Positions 7,742 to 10,860 of a DNA stretch of 10,860 nucleotides are shown here, piece after piece. The stretch's first letter is position 1, and every line of letters begins with the position of its first letter. Made by a program: the position numbers and the translations under genes. The notes under the pieces were generated by a model, which ran no database searches, had not been told where the DNA came from, and was given only the letters and a program-made list of their open reading frames with translations. Source of the stretch: Bacteroidota bacterium (GTDB lineage: Bacteria; Bacteroidota; Bacteroidia; UKL13-3); the NCBI GenBank assembly GCA_010027395.1, contig RGVD01000082.1, forward strand, positions 1-10,860. Direction: 5' to 3'.

Positions 7742-7785
7742 AATTATTATCAGTTTTAATTCGATTTATAATTTACAAGCATTGA

Positions 7786-7844
7786 GCCATTGATGAGTTA
7801 ATGGCATTATATCTGCGATGCAAATGTAAGATTGAAATGCCATT
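7786..7844. repeat. AATGGCATT inverted repeat in the divergent promoter region (possible operator)
   Basis: aatggcatt at 7800-7808 is perfectly repeated in inverted form as aatgccatt at 7836-7844, with 27 bp between that include the bacilliredoxin -7 element. A third half-site, gccatt at 7786-7791, makes a second inverted pair with aatggc at 7800-7805 (8-bp spacer). Three half-sites around a promoter suggest an operator, but no regulator is identifiable. Confidence 0.4.
7821..7828 (-). promoter_or_regulatory. -7 element for the bacilliredoxin gene
   Basis: The minus strand reads TACATTTG, an exact TAnnTTTG match, about 80 bp before the start codon. A TTG (plus-strand caa at 7845-7847) lies 16 bp upstream as a possible -33 element, slightly closer than usual. 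Confidence 0.5.
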
Positions 7845-7878
7845 CAATAAAAAAATTTTATAAATAGGTGATACTTTA

Positions 7879-7886
7879 TAATTTTG
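7879..7886 (+). promoter_or_regulatory. -7 element for ahcY
   Basis: TAATTTTG is an exact match to TAnnTTTG, 24 bp before the ahcY ATG. A tttt at 7856-7859, 19 bp upstream, sits where the -33 TTTG belongs (one mismatch). The predicted leader is about 15-20 nt and A-rich, with no Shine-Dalgarno sequence. Confidence 0.6.
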
Positions 7887-7910
7887 CGGTGTATTTAATA
7901 AAAACAAAAC

Positions 7911-9227
7911 ATGTCAACAACATCAAAAACCACAGTACCTTACAAAGTTAAGGACATTTCGCTGGCCGAGTGGGGCCGCAAAGAAATCCGTTTGGCTGAA
8001 GCAGAAATGCCAGGATTAATGTCAATTCGTAAAGAATATGGCCCGCAACAACCTCTTAAAGGTGCGCGTATTGCCGGATGCTTACATATGACTATTCAAA
8101 CAGCCGTTTTAATCGAAACATTAAAACATTTAGGAGCAGAAGTTACATGGAGTTCATGTAATATTTTCTCAACTCAAGATCATGCTGCTGCTGCTATTGC
8201 TGCTGCAGGTATCCCTGTTTACGCATGGAAAGGTCAAAACGAAGAAGAATTTGACTGGTGTATTGAGCAAACTTTATCTGCATTTGAAGGTGGTCAATCA
8301 CTTAACATGATTTTGGATGATGGTGGAGATTTAACCAATATGGTTTTTGACCGTTACCCTGAATTAGCAAAAGACATTAAAGGTTTATCAGAAGAAACTA
8401 CAACTGGTGTTCACCGTTTGTATGAGCGTATGAAAAAAGGTACTTTGTTAATACCTGCTATCAACGTTAACGATTCTGTAACTAAATCTAAATTTGATAA
8501 CAAATACGGATGTAAAGAAAGTTTGGTGGATGCTATCCGCAGAGCTACTGACATTATGATGGCAGGTAAAGTGGCCGTTGTAGCTGGTTATGGTGATGTA
8601 GGAAAAGGTTCAGCTGAGTCTTTACGTGGTGCTGGTGCTCGCGTATTGATTACTGAAATCGATCCAATTTGTGCTTTACAAGCAGCAATGGATGGTTTTG
8701 AAGTAGTAACTATGGAAGAAGCTTGTTCACGTGCAAACATATTCGTTACAGCAACTGGTAATGTTAAAATCATCACTGAACGTCACTTCAAAGCAATGCG
8801 TGATAAATCTATCGTTTGTAACATTGGTCACTTCGATAACGAAATCGATATGGCTTGGATGAACAACAACTATGGTTCAACTAAAAACACATTGAAACCG
8901 CAAGTTGACATTTACAATGTAGATGGAAACGAAATCATCATTCTTGCCGAAGGTCGTTTGGTTAACTTAGGTTGCGCTATGGGTCACCCAAGTTTTGTAA
9001 TGAGTAATTCATTCTCAAATCAAACTTTGGCTCAAATAGAATTGTGGAACCACAGTGCTAACTACGAAAACAAAGTATATGTGTTACCTAAACATTTAGA
9101 TGAAAAAGTAGCCTACTTACACCTAGCTCATATTGGCGCTAAACTAACCGTATTAGACACTGAACAAGCAGACTATATTGGTGTAAAAGTTGAAGGTCCA
9201 TTCAAAGCTGAAATGTACAGATACTAA
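7911..9227 (+). CDS. ahcY: Adenosylhomocysteinase (S-adenosyl-L-homocysteine hydrolase)
   Basis: The 438-residue enzyme reversibly splits S-adenosylhomocysteine into adenosine and homocysteine with tightly bound NAD, in the cytoplasm, relieving product inhibition of methyltransferases. Visible signatures: G-C-L-H59-M-T-I-Q-T-A (substrate His), S-S-C-N-I-F-S-T-Q-D-H-A-A-A-A, I-L-D-D-G-G-D-L-T (136-142), E-E-T-T-T-G-V-H-R-L, V-N-D-S-V-T-K193-S-K-F-D197-N, the NAD-binding G226-Y-G-D-V-G-K-G233, I-G-H308-F-D-N-E-I-D, G-H359-P-S-F-V-M-S, and the C-terminal Y-R-Y. The length is that of the standard bacterial/eukaryotic-type enzyme. The ATG at 7911 follows a good promoter. It is a single-gene unit closed by a strong terminator 33 bp downstream. 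No missing residues or signs of transfer. Confidence 0.98.
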   Translation: MSTTSKTTVPYKVKDISLAEWGRKEIRLAEAEMPGLMSIRKEYGPQQPLKGARIAGCLHMTIQTAVLIETLKHLGAEVTWSSCNIFSTQDHAAAAIAAAGIPVYAWKGQNEEEFDWCIEQTLSAFEGGQSLNMILDDGGDLTNMVFDRYPELAKDIKGLSEETTTGVHRLYERMKKGTLLIPAINVNDSVTKSKFDNKYGCKESLVDAIRRATDIMMAGKVAVVAGYGDVGKGSAESLRGAGARVLITEIDPICALQAAMDGFEVVTMEEACSRANIFVTATGNVKIITERHFKAMRDKSIVCNIGHFDNEIDMAWMNNNYGSTKNTLKPQVDIYNVDGNEIIILAEGRLVNLGCAMGHPSFVMSNSFSNQTLAQIELWNHSANYENKVYVLPKHLDEKVAYLHLAHIGAKLTVLDTEQADYIGVKVEGPFKAEMYRY

Positions 9228-9259
9228 GCATAACTCGAATAGAAATATTCTGTAAAATT

Positions 9260-9290
9260 AAAGCCGATTCAATGTTTGAATCGGCTTTTT
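9260..9290 (+). terminator. Intrinsic terminator of ahcY
   Basis: A perfect 13-bp stem pairs 9260-9272 (aaagccgattcaa) with 9276-9288 (ttgaatcggcttt) around the 3-nt loop tgt. The T run extends to 9291 at the foot of the stem. It lies 33 bp after the ahcY stop. Confidence 0.92.
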
Positions 9291-9347
9291 TATGTCCAAA
9301 TAACTTGATGAATCGCTTGCTCCTGTGCACTTTCTTGCCCCTATGCA

Positions 9348-9393
9348 CTCGCTCGCATCTTGCGAGCGAGTTTATTGAACAGACTCTGGCTGT
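9348..9393. repeat. REP-like element copy 1 (two adjacent hairpins)
   Basis: Hairpin A is a perfect 10-bp stem, ctcgctcgca (9348-9357) with tgcgagcgag (9361-9370), loop tct. Hairpin B, competing for the shared gag, is gagttt (9368-9373) with agactc (9381-9386), a 7-nt loop and one T/G wobble. It ends with ctctggctgt. Confidence 0.7.
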
Positions 9394-9460
9394 TTGCTTA
9401 TGGTTAAACATAAAATGTTTAGTGAAAACAATCGCAGGCAAACATTATTATTTTCTGCAA

Positions 9461-9505
9461 TCGCTCGCATCTTGCGAGTGAGGCTATTGACAAGCCTCTG
9501 GCTGT
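9461..9505. repeat. REP-like element copy 2 (two adjacent hairpins)
   Basis: This copy lies exactly 112 bp after copy 1 and differs at 6 of 45 positions without indels. Hairpin A is tcgctcgca (9461-9469) with tgcgagtga (9473-9481). Hairpin B is a perfect gaggct (9480-9485) with agcctc (9493-9498), again with a 7-nt loop. It ends in the same ctctggctgt. Confidence 0.7.
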
Positions 9506-9552
9506 ATGAACATTTAGCATTTAGCGATAACACAATCCCCAGTCAAGTAATA

Positions 9553-9590
9553 AACAAAAAAGACTTTCAGAAAAATTCTGAAAGTCTTTA
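9553..9590 (-). terminator. Intrinsic terminator of the sdhB transcription unit
   Basis: A perfect 14-bp stem pairs 9559-9572 with 9576-9589 (aaagactttcagaa and its reverse complement) around a 3-nt loop. On the minus strand the stem is followed by six T in a row, the right polarity for sdhB, which ends about 97 bp upstream. It may act weakly in the other direction. Confidence 0.85.
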
Positions 9591-9640
9591 GTAATATGTA
9601 AAGAAATAGGTGATGTTGACGATGTTCGGTATCCCCGCCA

Positions 9641-9686
9641 ACATTATCATATACTTGCAAGCGAGGACGCCTGCAAGGGCTAATGT
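9641..9686. repeat. Long hairpin abutting the sdhB stop codon
   Basis: An inner 10-bp stem pairs cttgcaagcg (9654-9663) with cgcctgcaag (9668-9677), loop agga and one G/T wobble. An outer 6-bp stem pairs acatta (9641-9646) with taatgt (9681-9686). The last base touches the sdhB stop at 9687-9689. There is no T run, so it is not a typical terminator; it may stabilise the mRNA 3' end or be another dispersed repeat. Confidence 0.55.
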
Positions 9687-10445
9687 TTATTCAGCAAATA
9701 ATTGTGCTGATAGGTATTCTCTGTTCATGCGAGCAATAACAGATAATGAAATTTCTTTAGGGCATTCAGCCGAACAAGCACCTGTATTGGTGCATGAACC
9801 AAAACCTTCTGCATCCATTTGGTTTACCATAGCTAACACACGTTGTGTAGCTTCTGGTTTACCTTGAGGTAACAAAGCAAACTGAGTTACTTTAGCGCCC
9901 ACAAATAACATAGCTGATGAGTTTTTGCAGGCTGCCACACATGCACCACATCCGATACACGCTGCTGCTGCAAACGATTCGTCAGCATCATTTTTAGGAA
10001 TAGGCAAGCTATTTGCGTCTTGTGCATTACCTGTATTTACTGAAATAAAACCTCCTGCTGCCTGAATTCTATCAAACGAACTTCTGTTTACAGCTAAGTC
10101 TTTGATAACAGGAAAAGCTGCAGCTCTCCATGGCTCAACCACAATAATATCTCCATCTTTGAAACTGCGCATATGCAATTGGCAAGTAGTAACACCGTTG
10201 TTAGGACCATGCGGTCTTCCGTTGATATACATACTACAAGAACCACAAATACCCTCACGACAATCGTGATCAAATGCGATGGGCTCATTACCTTCAACAA
10301 TAAGGCGCTCGTTTACCACGTCAAACATCTCTAAAAACGACATATCAGGACTGATATTTTCCGCCTTATAGGTTTCGAATTTACCTTTGTCGTTGGTATT
10401 TTTTTGTCTCCACACTTTAAGTGTTAAGTTCATATTTCCGCTCAT
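9687..10445 (-). CDS. sdhB: Succinate dehydrogenase / fumarate reductase iron-sulfur subunit
   Basis: This 252-residue protein carries electrons from the flavoprotein SdhA to the membrane anchor of respiratory complex II, on the cytoplasmic face of the membrane. All three cluster sites are present: [2Fe-2S] at C62, C67, C70 and C88; [4Fe-4S] at C163, C166, C169 and C228; [3Fe-4S] at C173, C218 and C224. This is the order and spacing of the SdhB/FrdB family. Two starts are possible: ATG 10445 (M-S-G-N-M-N-L-T) or ATG 10433 (M-N-L-T-L-K-V-W-R-Q); the second would also give a normal N terminus. Upstream, where sdhA is usually found, lies a broken four-helix-bundle gene. A promoter-like TAGAATTTG (minus strand, 10499-10491; one base longer than consensus) could give sdhB its own transcription. 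A terminator follows at 9553-9590. Confidence 0.96.
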   Translation of the reverse strand: MSGNMNLTLKVWRQKNTNDKGKFETYKAENISPDMSFLEMFDVVNERLIVEGNEPIAFDHDCREGICGSCSMYINGRPHGPNNGVTTCQLHMRSFKDGDIIVVEPWRAAAFPVIKDLAVNRSSFDRIQAAGGFISVNTGNAQDANSLPIPKNDADESFAAAACIGCGACVAACKNSSAMLFVGAKVTQFALLPQGKPEATQRVLAMVNQMDAEGFGSCTNTGACSAECPKEISLSVIARMNREYLSAQLFAE

Positions 10446-10450
10446 TTTTG

Positions 10451-10485
10451 TTCAGGGTTTAGGGAATAGGGATAAGGCAAAAGGG
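10451..10485. repeat. Five-unit 7-bp-period AGGG tandem repeat
   Basis: On the plus strand, G runs start at 10455, 10462, 10469, 10476 and 10483, exactly 7 bp apart, in units of the form NNNAGGG (the fourth unit is ataaggc). It fills most of the 58 bp between the sdhB start and the end of the four-helix-bundle pseudogene. In an sdhB transcript the repeat would read as C-rich. Confidence 0.65.
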
Positions 10486-10503
10486 AATGCCAAATTCTAT
10501 TCT

Positions 10504-10860
10504 TTATTTATCGTTTTTAATATTTAATTTTCCAATTAATGAGTTTAGCATTTTACTTTCTTCACTTATCATGCTAAACAAATTTTCTAATTCTTTTTCT
10601 TTAACAAACTCAAGTTTCTCAGCTAAAATAAATCCAGATTCAAGTTCATTGTTTGAAGAATAAGCTGTAACTAAAAAATTGATATAATTTTTTGTTGTGT
10701 GTTTACCTTATCCTTCTGCAATATTTAGCGAGATTGAATTGGCTGCTCTTCTTACCTGACTGGTAAGTCCAAATATCTCATCATTTGGAAAATGCAACCT
10801 AGTTAACCTATAAACCTCAAACGAAATATCTATCGCTTTTTGCCAAACTAATAAATCTTT
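10504..10860 (-). pseudogene. Four-helix-bundle (S23 / 23S rRNA intervening-sequence-type) protein, stop-interrupted and partial
   Basis: Reading the minus strand from the window edge gives 50 codons, an in-frame TAA at 10710-10708, then 67 codons to a final TAA at 10506-10504. The translation is a recognisable four-helix-bundle family protein: K-D-L-L-V-W-Q-K-A-I-D at the edge, L-H-F-P-N-D-E-I-F-G-L, S-Q-V-R-R-A-A-N-S-I-S, N-I-A-E-G, then the stop, then G-K-H-T-T-K-N-Y-I-N-F-L and helices with E-L-E-S-G. The frame is intact on both sides, so the break is one codon change (for example from TAT, TAC or CAA). The N terminus is beyond the window. No early ATG follows the stop, so a functional second half is unlikely. 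These proteins occur encoded in 23S rRNA intervening sequences and as free-standing genes of unclear function. A sequencing error is the main alternative to a true pseudogene. Confidence 0.82.

Larger units (their letters stand above)
9291..9552. other. Gene-free region of structured repeats
   Basis: About 260 bp with no credible gene; short open frames here are built from the repeats. It contains two copies of a 45-bp hairpin element, a 7+7-bp palindrome (taaacat at 9405-9411 with atgttta at 9415-9421) and an outer inverted pair tgtttgc (9391-9397) / gcaaaca (9438-9444). The rest is featureless. Confidence 0.6.

Noticed and set aside
9348..9505. CRISPR array
   Set aside because: There are only two repeat copies, with 6 mismatches, a 67-bp gap that itself contains palindromes, and no cas genes.
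9272..9591. Short plus-strand open frames (about 65-69 residues) downstream of ahcY
   Set aside because: They start within the ahcY terminator or inside repeats and are built from hairpin sequence, with no family resemblance.
9610..9867. 85-residue plus-strand open frame
   Set aside because: It mostly overlaps sdhB in antisense and includes the hairpin at the sdhB stop; it has no protein-like features.
10455..10485. Functional G-quadruplex
   Set aside because: Only four of the five G runs reach three G and one intervening loop would be 11 nt, so it is not a strong candidate; reported only as a tandem repeat.

Overview
The window is AT-rich and reads as chromosomal DNA from a member of the Bacteroidota. 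The evidence is an alpha/beta-hydrolase-like secreted protein with a type IX secretion (T9SS) C-terminal sorting domain, a TonB-dependent receptor, promoter elements that fit the Bacteroidota TAnnTTTG consensus, starts without clear Shine-Dalgarno sites, and intergenic repeat families familiar from this phylum. I cannot place it below phylum level.

Layout. (1) 2-4249, plus strand: the 3' part of a TonB-dependent outer-membrane receptor, then a T9SS-exported hydrolase-fold protein that has Gly where the catalytic Ser is expected, closed by a strong symmetric terminator. (2) 4306-4817: about 510 bp without a gene, packed with degenerate dispersed repeats. (3) 4818-6639, minus strand: a two-gene unit of two predicted lipoproteins, an MbnP-like protein followed 4 nt later by a di-heme cytochrome c peroxidase/MauG/MbnH-type protein. 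(4) 6713-7204, plus: yajQ, divergent from the MbnP gene and convergent with the next gene across a shared terminator. (5) 7325-7741, minus: a BrxA/BrxB bacilliredoxin, divergent from (6) 7911-9227, plus: ahcY (S-adenosylhomocysteine hydrolase). The 169 bp between them holds two promoter-like sites and an inverted repeat. (7) 9290-9686: another gene-poor stretch with two copies of a structured REP-like element, the terminator of the sdh unit and a hairpin abutting the sdhB stop. (8) 9687-10445, minus: sdhB, the iron-sulfur subunit of succinate dehydrogenase/fumarate reductase. (9) 10446-10860, minus: a 7-bp-period AGGG repeat, then a four-helix-bundle (S23/IVP-type) gene interrupted by one in-frame stop and running off the window.

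How the genes fit together. Most are housekeeping and independent: methyl-cycle recycling (ahcY), thiol redox (bacilliredoxin), nucleotide/c-di-GMP-binding protein (yajQ), respiration (sdhB). Two groupings look functional. The MbnP-like/di-heme pair matches the architecture in which a MauG-like enzyme oxidises a tryptophan of its partner to build a copper site. The receptor and T9SS protein may form a small surface uptake unit with unknown substrate. The most interesting items are the MbnP/MbnH-like pair, the hydrolase lacking its nucleophile, the covarying hairpin repeats, and the broken four-helix-bundle gene lying directly upstream of sdhB.
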